From assembly GCF_001887355.1 (NCBI RefSeq), contig NZ_MPIN01000002.1, positions 124,001-188,000 of the forward strand: DNA of 64,000 bases, read 5' to 3'. Origin of the DNA: Cystobacter ferrugineus (lineage in GTDB: Bacteria > Myxococcota > Myxococcia > Myxococcales > Myxococcaceae). Shown here one piece after another: positions 20,092 through 31,757 of the stretch. How positions within the stretch are numbered: the stretch's first letter is position 1; every line of letters begins with the position of its first letter. The notes under the pieces are model-generated. The model did not search any database. It was given only the letters and a program-made list of their open reading frames with translations, and was not told the origin of the DNA. Both the position numbers and the translations under genes were made by a program.

Positions 20092-21057
20092 ATGTCCTGG
20101 TTCACGTACGGGGCCGCCGCGGCCCTGCCTCCCATGCTGTTGCTCTGGTACGTCCACTCACGGGACAAGGATCCCGAGCCGCGCGGGCTCCTGTGGCGCA
20201 CGTTCTTCTGGGGTGCGGCCCTTTGCCCGCCCGTGATCCTCGTGACCGCCTGTGTCCATGGGCTGGCGGTTCGCTGGGGCTGGCATCTACAGACCTGGAA
20301 CACGGCGCTGCTGCTGGCCTTCCTCGGTATCGCCCTGCCCGAACAGTGCGCCAGGCTGCTCGTGCTGCGCCTGTTCGTCTGGAACAAGCCCGCCTTCGAC
20401 GAGCCCCTGGATGGTGTGGTGTATGGCGCCACGGTCTCGCTCGGCTTCGCGATGATGGAGAACCTCTTCTACGTGCTCGCGACCTCGGAGCAGGCGGGCC
20501 CGGGACTGGCGGCGCTTCGCGCCTTCACCTCCGTTCCCCAACAGGCCTTCACCGGCATCATCCTGGGAGCCTTCGTGGGCCGCGCCCGCTTCGACGAGGA
20601 TCGCGCACGGGGCACCCGGCGGCTGGCCTCCGGGCTCGCCGCCGCCACCCTCCTGCAGGGAGCCTATGGCACCATCCTCCTGGGCCCCCTCCCCTTCATC
20701 CCGCTGACGCTCCTGGTGATTGTGCTCGAGGTGCGCTGGGGCCGGCGCCTCTACAAGGCGCTCCAGGCCGAGCAGTTGTCCACGAACCCCTCCGTGACGG
20801 ACGCGCCCCCCGCCTCTCTTCCCCTAGCATTCCCCCTCAGCGCAAAGCTGCGCTTGCATGTGGGAGGGGCGGGACTGTGGTGCTGCGCGATCGCATGGGT
20901 GATTCTCCTCGCTCTGCTCTTCGGTGAACCCAGGCCCTGGGATGCGGACACGAAAGAGAGAAACACATTCTCCGCGTCCGTGGTGTTCGTATCCACGATC
21001 ATCAGCCTGATCGTCTATCGCTCGGGAAAGAGAGACCTGGCCTGGACCGGCCCGTGA
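20092..21057 (+). CDS. PrsW-family membrane protein with degenerate active site
   Basis: A 321-residue polytopic membrane protein. The order of motifs follows PrsW/CPBP intramembrane metalloproteases: an N-terminal helix then RDKDPEP, PEQCARLL (residues 83-90), AFDEPLDGVVYGATVSLGFAMMEN (101-124), TSVPQQAFTGIILG and LQGAYG (188-193). In active PrsW the first motif is EExxK and the later ones carry His (PxHA and HGxYN). Here E84 is followed by Gln and both His are Gln, so it is probably not a catalyst. I start it at 20092, where the first helix begins properly; an ATG at 20026 would add an unusual leader. Its C-terminal third is extra to the usual family core. Confidence 0.75.
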   Translation: MSWFTYGAAAALPPMLLLWYVHSRDKDPEPRGLLWRTFFWGAALCPPVILVTACVHGLAVRWGWHLQTWNTALLLAFLGIALPEQCARLLVLRLFVWNKPAFDEPLDGVVYGATVSLGFAMMENLFYVLATSEQAGPGLAALRAFTSVPQQAFTGIILGAFVGRARFDEDRARGTRRLASGLAAATLLQGAYGTILLGPLPFIPLTLLVIVLEVRWGRRLYKALQAEQLSTNPSVTDAPPASLPLAFPLSAKLRLHVGGAGLWCCAIAWVILLALLFGEPRPWDADTKERNTFSASVVFVSTIISLIVYRSGKRDLAWTGP

Positions 21058-21096
21058 ATCTCCTTTCTCCGCGCTCACCGAGAACGGCTGGCGGTT

Positions 21097-21723
21097 TCAC
21101 TGTCGGCCGAGACGCTCGGAGACGGCACGGAGCACAGCCCCCAGACGGTTGAAATCCACCGTGGTGGCGATGTCTTCCTTCAGCACCCGCTGGAGCTCCG
21201 CCCAATCATCGATGAGAGAACCCACGCAGAGCGACGGCTCCTTCTGGAAATCAGTCCACTCCGGGGGCTCGACAACCCAATAATAATCCATGTCGTCGAT
21301 CTCCAGTGCGTCTACGCCTGCCTGCTGGTAGTGCTCGACGAGCATCGCGAGCAGGAGGAGCAGTTGCCGCGAATGGATGTCGATGCGCCCGGCCTTGCTC
21401 CCACCCGTTTCCGAGGTGGAAGGATCGAGGATGCGGTCGGAGACGACACGGATCACTGATCCCAGGCGCTCGAAATCAACCGCGGTGGGCGCACTGCCCT
21501 CGAGCACCCGCTGAAGTCCTGCCCAGTCCTCCAGGAGAGAGCCCACGGACAACTTGGGATCCTGGTGGAACTCGGTCCACTCCGGGGATCTGACAACCCA
21601 ATAACGATCCATGTCGTCGATCGTCAGGACGACAATGCCAGGCCGCTGATACCACTCGACGAGTCTCGTCAGGGCCAGAACCAGCTGTTGTAAACGAATT
21701 TGCATACGCTCAACCGCCCCCAT
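21097..21723 (-). CDS. Protein with two tandem ~85-residue repeats, unrecognised
   Basis: A 208-residue protein made of two homologous halves. The first half carries LVEWYQR, IDDMDRYWVV and EWTEF; the second carries LVEHYQQ, IDDMDYYWVV and EWTDF, and each continues with VGSLxxDWAxLQRVL and VDFxRLG. It is thus a recent internal duplication. The ATG at 21723 overlaps the end of the upstream ORF; MQIRL at 21705 is an alternative start. Gene order (small acidic protein after a toxin-like ORF) resembles an immunity protein, but no family is recognised. Confidence 0.6.
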   Translation of the reverse strand: MGAVERMQIRLQQLVLALTRLVEWYQRPGIVVLTIDDMDRYWVVRSPEWTEFHQDPKLSVGSLLEDWAGLQRVLEGSAPTAVDFERLGSVIRVVSDRILDPSTSETGGSKAGRIDIHSRQLLLLLAMLVEHYQQAGVDALEIDDMDYYWVVEPPEWTDFQKEPSLCVGSLIDDWAELQRVLKEDIATTVDFNRLGAVLRAVSERLGRQ

Positions 21724-22309
21724 TCAACGCCCGCAGCGCTTCTTCGGCTTTTCTCAGCTCCCCACGCTGCTTCGTCAATTGCGCCTCCACTTCTTCAATT
21801 CTTCCCGAAATGATCTTCCGTTGATTTTCAGGAGGCGTGCTCGTCGTGCCCCCAGCCGTGCCAAACGTGACGATGAGGTGGGTCAGCAGCTTGGAGGTCA
21901 CCTTCACTTGCTCGCCCCGAGTCATGTACCGGAAACGCTCGAGGTACTCGGGCGAGGAGGCGATGAGGGCCGCGACTCCCGCGGGGAGGTGTTGCAGCGC
22001 CGCGATGCTGTCCAGCGGGCGCGTGAGCAACTGGCCCATGGAATGGTACAGCCCGACGAAAGCCTCCTGCGCGCCATCCAGCGAGCGGCCGATGTAGTCG
22101 GCGTCGTCGTAGACCTCGGCCAGCGGGGGCCCTTCCAAGATGGGGCGCAGTTGCGCATCCGCCTGCCGGAAGACCCAACCGCTGACGGTGTAGAAGCGAC
22201 CCAGCTCGAAGGCGCCCGCGCGAAAGGCATTCTCCTTCCACTCCACCGGGCCCACCTTCTCGACCCCAAGCACCAGGGCCACCCACTTCCGCGCCAGCTC
22301 AGCGGGCAC
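21710..22309 (-). CDS. 5'-truncated ORF, possible toxin C-terminus
   Basis: An ORF with no convincing start. No Met occurs in frame until deep inside the protein. The GTG at 22309 has GGGGGAGG only three to four bases upstream, too close for normal initiation, and further upstream the frame runs into the hairpin at 22369-22395. The sequence (DDADYIGRSLDGAQEAF, FVGLYHSMGQLLTRPLDSIAAL, RFRYMTRGEQVKVTSKLL) is helical and ends in a coiled-coil (EEVEAQLTKQRGELRKAEEAL). It may be the 3' remnant of a larger gene; its neighbour with internal duplication would then be the linked gene. The name is not determined. Confidence 0.45.
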   Translation of the reverse strand: MPAELARKWVALVLGVEKVGPVEWKENAFRAGAFELGRFYTVSGWVFRQADAQLRPILEGPPLAEVYDDADYIGRSLDGAQEAFVGLYHSMGQLLTRPLDSIAALQHLPAGVAALIASSPEYLERFRYMTRGEQVKVTSKLLTHLIVTFGTAGGTTSTPPENQRKIISGRIEEVEAQLTKQRGELRKAEEALRALNGGG

Positions 22310-22368
22310 GGTCCTCCCCCATGCCCAGGGACACGAAGGCGCCTGGGCGCAGCACGTCAACAACTCCA

Positions 22369-22395
22369 GGGTGGGTGCACTCGTCGCACCCACCC
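22369..22395 (-). terminator. Hairpin after the LPMO gene
   Basis: GGGTGGGTGC and GCACCCACCC pair as a ten-base stem around ACTCGTC. It lies 19 bp after the LPMO stop in the transcription direction, but has no T-run. Confidence 0.55.
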
Positions 22396-22413
22396 CGGTG
22401 TGTGTCTTTCAAC

Positions 22414-23715
22414 TCAAGGCGTGGTGCAGAGCGTGCCGTTGAGCAGGAAGGCGGCCGGCGCCGGAGCGTTGGGCGTCGGCGAGTTCGCGTTGAACCCGAT
22501 GGTGACCGAGCCGTTCGGGGGGATCGTACCGGTCCAGGCCTCGTTCTCCGCGCTCACCGAGGAATGATGCTGGAAGAGCTTCGCGCCCCAGCCGTTGATC
22601 ACCGTCTGGCCAGCGCCGTACTCCCACTGCAGCGTCCAGCCGGAGATGGCGCTGGTTCCGGTGTTGGTGATCTGGATGTTGCCGGTGAAGCCACCGGACC
22701 ACTTGTTGGGCTCGGTGTAGACCACATGGCAGTTCCCGGTGGGCGCGGTGTCCGTCGTGGTGAACGAGACCACGCCAGAGGCCGGGGAGAGGTTGCCCGC
22801 GGCATCACGCGCGACCACGTAGAAGGAATACGCGGTCGAGGGCGTCAGGCCCGTGAGGCGGGTGGAGGTGCCCGTGGGCGAGGCCATCCGATGGGGGGTG
22901 GAGCCCATCAGGTGGTACACGTCGTAGCCCACCACGCCCTGGTTGTCGTGCGCGGCGGCCCAGCTCAGGTCGGCGGTCGTCCCGGTCACGCCGCTCGCGG
23001 TGGGCGTCCCGGGGGCGGTGGGCGCCTCGGCATCCGGCGCTCCGCTGTCGAAGATCACGTCGGAGCAGTTGTAGAAGGCCTCCGGGCTGTCCGAGCGCTG
23101 CCAGATGGAATAGATGATGTGCCGTCCGCTCTTGCCCACCGGCAACTGCGCACTCCACGTGTACTCGGCGCCATCCGGACCACTGCCGTTGATTGGCGGA
23201 TCGGTGACCGTGTCGAAGGGCACCGGCTCCAGGTCGGACCACTTCAGCGGCTGGCTCGGATCCCACCCATCCCGGGTCACGTACTGGTACCAGGTGCCGG
23301 GGTGCGGCGCCCACGCGTTGTACCGGATGGTGATGGTCGTGCCCGACTTGAGAGTCGTCGTGGGCCAGGCCGGGTGCGCCAGGTTGTAGGCGTCGAAGAG
23401 CGGCGTGGGTCCGCACAGCTTCCCATCCGGGATGATCTCCCGGTGCCGGCCCCCCGCGTTGCTGATGAGGTTGCCGAACCAGTTCCAGAGCGGATTCTTT
23501 CCGCCCAGGGCCACGGCCTCGACACAGGCCGGGTTGGTGGGTTGCAGATCGCCTCCCCCACCGCCCGCCTTGCCATCCAGGTAGCAGGCATAGGTCCGGG
23601 TCGCGGGGAACGTCAGTCCGCCGTGGGCCAGCGCCGCGTCGAGGGGCAACACCAGCCCCAGGGAGGTCAGACCGACGATCGCTGCACGAGACACGCTCTT
23701 GTTTGGCTTTCGCAT
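22414..23715 (-). CDS. AA10 lytic polysaccharide monooxygenase with FN3 and CBM2
   Basis: A 433-residue secreted copper monooxygenase that cleaves crystalline cellulose or chitin oxidatively. The signal peptide is followed by His31, the N-terminal residue of the mature enzyme needed for the copper histidine brace; the second His is H138 in APHPGTWYQ. The AA10 domain runs to about residue 225, an FN3-like domain (EAPTAPGTPTASG to TDTAP) to about 325, and a CBM2-like cellulose-binding domain closes the protein (QITNTGTSAISGWTLQWEYG). AAGGAG precedes the ATG. It lies 31 bp after GH9 in the same direction, so they are probably co-transcribed. Activity on cellulose rather than chitin is inferred from neighbours. 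Confidence 0.9.
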   Translation of the reverse strand: MRKPNKSVSRAAIVGLTSLGLVLPLDAALAHGGLTFPATRTYACYLDGKAGGGGGDLQPTNPACVEAVALGGKNPLWNWFGNLISNAGGRHREIIPDGKLCGPTPLFDAYNLAHPAWPTTTLKSGTTITIRYNAWAPHPGTWYQYVTRDGWDPSQPLKWSDLEPVPFDTVTDPPINGSGPDGAEYTWSAQLPVGKSGRHIIYSIWQRSDSPEAFYNCSDVIFDSGAPDAEAPTAPGTPTASGVTGTTADLSWAAAHDNQGVVGYDVYHLMGSTPHRMASPTGTSTRLTGLTPSTAYSFYVVARDAAGNLSPASGVVSFTTTDTAPTGNCHVVYTEPNKWSGGFTGNIQITNTGTSAISGWTLQWEYGAGQTVINGWGAKLFQHHSSVSAENEAWTGTIPPNGSVTIGFNANSPTPNAPAPAAFLLNGTLCTTP

Positions 23716-23746
23716 GAAGTTCTCTCCTTCTCTCGAAGTGCCTGGT

Positions 23747-26866
<3,120 letters not shown>

Positions 26867-26919
26867 TCAACGCTCCCCCACGACCTCAGCACCCGCCGAG
26901 GCGTCGAGCGGCCCCGCAC

Positions 26920-29622
26920 TCACTTGACGACGATGTTGCAGTTCTGCCCTTCCAGACGGACGCCGCTGGGCACCGGCTTGGCGCCGCTGTAGTTGGCCAC
27001 GTAGCCGGCCTCGATGCTGCTGCCGCCCGGAATCGTCGAGTTGCCCTGGGGCGTCACCTCGACCGAGCGGCCCGTCTTCGTGAAGGTCGCGCTCCAGGAG
27101 TTGGCCAGCGTGAAGTCGTTGGTGGCCGTCCAGCTCAGCTTCCAGTTGGAGATGGCCTGCGTGCCCGCGTTCTGCACGATGACCCGGGCGACGTGACCAG
27201 AGCCCCAGTCGTTGCTGGTATCCACGGTCACCGTGCAGCTCGGCGGGGCCGGGATGTCATTGTCGAGCTCGGTCGCGTTGACGGACACCGCGGACAGGCC
27301 CGTCGCGGTCAGCTTGAAGCTGGCCGTCCCGTTCGTCTGGTCCGCGTCCTCCACCGCGGAGATGGTGACCGTCTGCCCCACGTTCCAGTTGGCGGGGGTG
27401 AAGGTCAGCGTGGCGCCGGACGACACGAACAGGTCCGCGTCACCGGAGGCCTTGGCCACGGAGACCGTGACATTGCCCGTGGGGGCCGCGGACAGGCTCA
27501 CCGTGAAGCTCGCGGAGGAGCCCTCGGCCACGCTCACGTCGCTCGACGAGGTCACGATGCCCGCGGCGGGAGGAGCGCCCTCGAACAGCCGGGCGTAGTC
27601 CGCCATGGCCATGGCGATGTCCGCCTGGGCCCAGAAGCGGTGGTAGGTGAACTCGGGCACCGGGCCGCCGTTCAGGAAGCTCTGCACCTTCGCCCAGTCC
27701 GGATCCTGCTTGTACTTCGGCCGCAGGCTGAGGAACGTGGAGTTCGAGTCGATCGTCGCGCCCTGGGCCGTCGTGCCCGACCAGCCCGACGGGACGAAGA
27801 CGCCGTCGCCAGTCGTCGCGTTGTAGGTGTCGTCGAAGCGCTTGTAGTCCTCGCGCTTCTCGGGCACGGCCACGCCCTTGGACGTCTGGTAGTTCGTCCA
27901 CATCCGGTCGAGCAGTTCCTTGGCCAGGGTCTTGGCCGCCGTGTTGCCGGCCCGGGCCGCGTAGAAAATCAGCGTACGAGCGTACGCCGATGTCACGCCC
28001 ACGTCGGTGGTGTGGTCCACGACCGTCACGTGCAGGTTGCTGTTGCTGCCCGGAGCGGCCGGGTTCCAGGTGTCCGGCGCACCCGACCACGCCAGGGTGC
28101 TGGGGACCTGGTACTTGCCATCCGCGGTGAGCCTGGTGTTCTGCGAGGCCCACGCCACCCACTTGTCGAGCAGCTTCTTGGCCTGCGCGTCACCCGTGAC
28201 GTAGTAGTACTCCGCCACGCGCTGCACGGACCACGCCTGGAAACCGAACCACTGGTTGCTCGGGGGGTCGTGGTAGACGGGCTGCCAGTCGTAGTACATG
28301 CCGTAGAAGGACGACGAGTTGTCCGGCTGCGCGTAGCGGCCGTTCCAGCTATTCGTGGCACCGCCCGCGAAGCCGCCCTCGGCCGACTGCAACCAGGTGT
28401 AGAACTCGATCTGCCGCTTGAGGCTCGTCGCCCAGTCGGCGGCGCCGGTCGCGGACAGGGGCCGCAGGAACGACGTGCTGCTCAGCACGTAGGCCGCCAT
28501 CGGGTTCTGGTAGCCGAAGTGGTTGTGGCTCGAGCCGATGCGCCAGGCCCAGCCAGCGCTCGTGTCGACGGCACCACCCCACGAGTAGTACCAGGACAGC
28601 AGGTAGTGCATGCTGTTCTTGCCACTGCCCGCCGGGCAGTTGGTCTCGCCAATGCAATCACCGATGCGCTTGAAGTACTTGTCGAACATCGCGTAGCGCA
28701 GGTAGTCGCCCATCTTGGCCGCCTTCTTGACGGCATCGGCTACCTGGGCCTCCTTGCCCTGCTCCTTGGCCCAGATGTGGGCCCAGTACGCCGCCTGCAC
28801 CGCGCGGGCATCCGCGTCCGGCGCGTTGGTGTAGCGCCACTGGCGCGAGTAGTTGGCGTCACCCGTGAACAGGCTCAGGAAGCCCTGACCCGGCTTGCCC
28901 CAGGCGAAGGTGTCGCAGGAGGGGTGCGGCACCGTCTCCCACACGGACTCCTGCGAGCCACGCTGGAAGGTGTTGATGTAGGACGGCGAGGTCGTGCCAT
29001 CGCCGCAGCGGCCGTAGCCGTACCAGTTGTCCACGTCCAGCAGCCAGTGCATGCCATAGATGTCGCTGGTGCCGTACGCCGCCTGCAGCTCAGCGGCGAT
29101 CGGGTCGTTGCCCACCGCCACCTCCGGGCGTAGCTGGGAGGGATACTGCTTCGGCAAGTCCCACTCCGCGGCGTACGTGGCCGGCTTGCTCGCGTTGTAG
29201 TACTGGTTGGTGGGCTGATCCGCGTGCGAGGGGATGATGTACTTCTCCATGTTGGCCCAGGCGGCGTTGAAGGGCGCCCAGTCCCCCGTCACCTGGCCAT
29301 ACACCGCCTCCAGCCACAGCCAGTAGCCGTAGGCCTCCGAGGTGGTCTCGTGACCGTGGTCCGGCGCCTCCACCATCAGCGTCTCGATGGAGTGATAGGG
29401 CACACCCTTGGAGCTGAAGTACCCGTTCGCCGGATCCTTGATCTTGTTGTACTGCTCCAGGAAGCGCTGCGTATAGGCGGAAGACTCACCCGCGAGCGCC
29501 TTGGACAGCGTGCGCACGGGCGCGGACCGGGGGCTGGCCGCAACGGCTTGCGCGGGAACGGTCGCCGCGATGGCCAGACAGAGGGCACGCGTCATCGCTG
29601 CTTTGACAGGCTTCAAGAACAT
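26920..29622 (-). CDS. GH48 cellobiohydrolase with Calx-beta and CBM2
   Basis: A 900-residue secreted exo-cellulase. AAGGAGG sits six bases before the ATG at 29622. The GH48 domain starts [26 protein letters not shown] and includes the catalytic region [13 protein letters not shown] (85-97) and the [10 protein letters not shown] segment. It ends near residue 690 ([11 protein letters not shown]). A Calx-beta-like domain follows ([20 protein letters not shown]), and a C-terminal CBM2 ([20 protein letters not shown]) completes it. GH48 enzymes act processively from chain ends of crystalline cellulose, synergising with GH9. They are rare outside Clostridia and Actinobacteria. The Calx-beta spacer is less usual than FN3. 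Confidence 0.95.
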   Translation of the reverse strand: MFLKPVKAAMTRALCLAIAATVPAQAVAASPRSAPVRTLSKALAGESSAYTQRFLEQYNKIKDPANGYFSSKGVPYHSIETLMVEAPDHGHETTSEAYGYWLWLEAVYGQVTGDWAPFNAAWANMEKYIIPSHADQPTNQYYNASKPATYAAEWDLPKQYPSQLRPEVAVGNDPIAAELQAAYGTSDIYGMHWLLDVDNWYGYGRCGDGTTSPSYINTFQRGSQESVWETVPHPSCDTFAWGKPGQGFLSLFTGDANYSRQWRYTNAPDADARAVQAAYWAHIWAKEQGKEAQVADAVKKAAKMGDYLRYAMFDKYFKRIGDCIGETNCPAGSGKNSMHYLLSWYYSWGGAVDTSAGWAWRIGSSHNHFGYQNPMAAYVLSSTSFLRPLSATGAADWATSLKRQIEFYTWLQSAEGGFAGGATNSWNGRYAQPDNSSSFYGMYYDWQPVYHDPPSNQWFGFQAWSVQRVAEYYYVTGDAQAKKLLDKWVAWASQNTRLTADGKYQVPSTLAWSGAPDTWNPAAPGSNSNLHVTVVDHTTDVGVTSAYARTLIFYAARAGNTAAKTLAKELLDRMWTNYQTSKGVAVPEKREDYKRFDDTYNATTGDGVFVPSGWSGTTAQGATIDSNSTFLSLRPKYKQDPDWAKVQSFLNGGPVPEFTYHRFWAQADIAMAMADYARLFEGAPPAAGIVTSSSDVSVAEGSSASFTVSLSAAPTGNVTVSVAKASGDADLFVSSGATLTFTPANWNVGQTVTISAVEDADQTNGTASFKLTATGLSAVSVNATELDNDIPAPPSCTVTVDTSNDWGSGHVARVIVQNAGTQAISNWKLSWTATNDFTLANSWSATFTKTGRSVEVTPQGNSTIPGGSSIEAGYVANYSGAKPVPSGVRLEGQNCNIVVK

Positions 29623-30134
29623 CACTTCCTCCTTGGGGTAGAATGAATGCACGACATGACCGAGGACGACTGTCCTGTCGAGACCGCGTCAGCGTTTTCC
29701 AACATCACGAAGAGATGACTTTCGAGGGATGGAATCGGGGAGCTTCCCCATCCCCACGCATCTCGCGAGGGACAACACATCCACTACACAGACAGTGAAA
29801 GGAATCGCGGAGGCGGGCACGGCCCGTCTGGCTCGGCACAGGCTACCGCGGCCCTCCTGATACATCAGTTAATTCTTGAATGCAAACGAAAACCGCTTTT
29901 CCACGTTGAGGCCTATGTATGGAATAAGCAAGGAACGACCGGCCGGTCCGTGGTGCCTGGAGAAACAGGACACGGAGCCGTCACGCTATCTGTTAGACTT
30001 CGTTGCCCGACGAGGACCGCCAGACCTACCAGCCCCTACCGCTCAGCAACCACGACACCCGTATCCCACCCCGCCAGACCCATCCAAGCCCTGAGCGCTC
30101 GCATGACGATCCTCTCCCGCCGGTGCACGACCAG

Positions 30135-30154
30135 GAATCGTAACGTTTCGATTC
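30135..30154. promoter_or_regulatory. LacI-type operator candidate 1
   Basis: GAATCG and CGATTC arms flank a centre with AACGTT. Shares AACGTTACGAT (on the opposite strand) with the site at 30233, which supports recognition by one regulator. Confidence 0.6.
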
Positions 30155-30192
30155 TTGATTCCTCCCATACTCCGACTCCGCCGTCAATGCGG

Positions 30193-30208
30193 TTCTAACC
30201 GGTTTCTC
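30193..30208. promoter_or_regulatory. LacI-type operator candidate 2
   Basis: TTCTAACCGGTTTCTC, centred on the perfect palindrome AACCGGTT with a central CpG step as in many LacI-family operators. A related AAACCGGATTT occurs upstream of GH5 near 33739. Confidence 0.5.
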
Positions 30209-30232
30209 GCTGAAAGAAACGGTCGAAAAGGT

Positions 30233-30254
30233 GAGATGAGAACGTTACGATCTC
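30233..30254. promoter_or_regulatory. LacI-type operator candidate 3
   Basis: Arms GAGAT and ATCTC flank GAGAACGTTACG. It carries the same AACGTTACGAT core as candidate 1. Confidence 0.6.
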
Positions 30255-30269
30255 CGGCGGTGTAGGCGA

Positions 30270-30347
30270 CGCGGTGCGACAAGGAAGAACCACGTCGCGA
30301 TGCGGCAAGAACAGACGGCAACGCGGTGCGGCAAAGCCAATACATTG
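30270..30347 (+). repeat. Three direct repeats, 26-bp period, upstream of GH1
   Basis: CGCGGTGCGACAAG at 30270, CGCGATGCGGCAAG at 30296 and CGCGGTGCGGCAAA at 30322 are exactly 26 bp apart (about 2.5 helical turns). They end 13 bp before the GH1 start and overlap its leader. Conserved part: CGCGRTGCGRCAAR. Likely a regulatory array. Confidence 0.85.
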
Positions 30348-30360
30348 AGGAGTTCAAGAT

Positions 30361-31698
30361 ATGACATTGCGTTTTCCCGAAAACTTTCTGTGGGGGGTGT
30401 CCACCTCCAGCTACCAGATCGAGGGAGGCGCCCCGGACGACGGGCGGGGCCGGAGCATCTGGGACACCTACTGCGCGACACCCGGCAAGGTCGCCAACGG
30501 CGACACGGGCGAGGTCGCGTGCGACCACTACCACCGCTATCCCGAGGATCTGGATCTCATGCGGGAGCTGGGCGCCAAGGTCTATCGCTTCTCCATCATG
30601 TGGCCGCGGGTGCTCCCGGAAGGCGTGGGCCGAATCAATGACAAGGGGCTCGACTTCTACGAGCGCATCGTGGACGGCGTGCTCGAGCGCGGCATGCGGG
30701 CCTGGCCGTGTCTCTATCATTGGGATCTGCCGCAAGCGCTGCAGGACCGCGGCGGCTGGACCAACCGGGACATCGCGAGCTGGTTCACGGACTACACGGC
30801 CCTCATCGCCCGGCGGCTCGGAGATCGCGTCGAGAACTGGGTGACGTTCAACGAGCCGAGCGTCTCGGCCTGGGTGGGGCACGAGGAGGGGCGCCATGCG
30901 CCGGGCCTGACGGATCCCCGCGCCGCCGTCCGCGCCGCGCACCACCTCAACCTGGCGCATGGGCGGGCCGTCGCGGTGCTGCGCGAGCTGTCGCCCCGCG
31001 CCGGCGTGGGGACGGTCATCCCCATCCACAAGGCCCGGCCGCTGCCCCAGTTCCAGGAGCGCGATGCCCACCTGGTGCCGCTCTTCGAGGACAAGTGGAA
31101 CGGCGTCTTCCTCGATCCCATCTACCACGGCCGCTATCCCGCCTCGCTCGAGGCCCGGTTCGCCGAGCACGTGCGTGACGGGGACCTGGCGGAGATCCAC
31201 CGGCCGATCGACTTCGTGGGCGTCAACCAGTACTTCCCGAGCTACATCCAGCAGTGCGCCAACGGCGCCTGGCCCTTCCAGCATGCCGACCCGCCGCTCT
31301 ACTTCCGCCGCACGGAGATGAACTGGGCCATCGACGGCCACGCCTTCTACGAAGCGCTCATGTTCGTCAAGGCGCGCTACGGCAACCCGCCCGTCCACGT
31401 GACCGAGAACGGCGGGGCCTTCATCGACGTGGCCGGGGCCGATGGCCGGGTTGACGATCAGGACCGTATCGCCTATTACCGGGAGTACTTGATCGGATTG
31501 CAGCGCGCGATATCGGAGGGAGCGGACGTCCGTGGGTTCATGCCCTGGTCGCTGCTCGACAACTTCGAGTGGGCACGCGGCTACGCCAAGCGCTTCGGTC
31601 TGGTGCATGTGGACTACCAGACCCAGAAGCGCACCCCCAAGGCGTCCTTCCACTTCATGCGGAAAGTGATCGCCGAGAATGCCTTGCCAGGCATCTGA
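30361..31698 (+). CDS. GH1 beta-glucosidase
   Basis: A 445-residue cytoplasmic (no signal peptide) glycoside hydrolase family 1 enzyme. The N-terminal FPENFLWGVSTSSYQIEGG is diagnostic. The acid/base Glu is E165 in TFNEP and the nucleophile is E349 in VTENGG. LLDNFEWARGYAKRFGLVHVDY near the C-terminus is the conserved GH1 ending. It hydrolyses cellobiose and short cello-oligosaccharides to glucose, the final step of the pathway served by the neighbouring secreted cellulases. AGGAG lies upstream of the ATG. The LacI gene follows 59 bp downstream, probably in the same transcript. Confidence 0.95.
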   Translation: MTLRFPENFLWGVSTSSYQIEGGAPDDGRGRSIWDTYCATPGKVANGDTGEVACDHYHRYPEDLDLMRELGAKVYRFSIMWPRVLPEGVGRINDKGLDFYERIVDGVLERGMRAWPCLYHWDLPQALQDRGGWTNRDIASWFTDYTALIARRLGDRVENWVTFNEPSVSAWVGHEEGRHAPGLTDPRAAVRAAHHLNLAHGRAVAVLRELSPRAGVGTVIPIHKARPLPQFQERDAHLVPLFEDKWNGVFLDPIYHGRYPASLEARFAEHVRDGDLAEIHRPIDFVGVNQYFPSYIQQCANGAWPFQHADPPLYFRRTEMNWAIDGHAFYEALMFVKARYGNPPVHVTENGGAFIDVAGADGRVDDQDRIAYYREYLIGLQRAISEGADVRGFMPWSLLDNFEWARGYAKRFGLVHVDYQTQKRTPKASFHFMRKVIAENALPGI

Positions 31699-31757
31699 AC
31701 CTGGACTCGAGTGACGTGAACGCCAAACGAAGCAAGCGCCAAGAGGGGGATGCGACC

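Larger units (their letters stand above)
29623..30360. promoter_or_regulatory. Divergent regulatory spacer of the cellulase cluster
   Basis: 738 bp between GH48 (minus) and GH1 (plus), with no convincing gene inside. It is more AT-rich and contains three LacI-type palindromes near 30135, 30193 and 30233 and a three-copy 26-bp repeat at 30270-30347. A further GAAAA-N4-TTTTC inverted repeat lies near 29888. It very likely contains promoters for both arms and operator sites for the LacI regulator encoded downstream. Confidence 0.75.

Noticed and set aside
30270-30347. Considered as a CRISPR remnant or iteron origin
   Set aside because: Only three short copies with 12-base unmatched gaps, no cas or replication gene; a regulatory array is the simpler reading.
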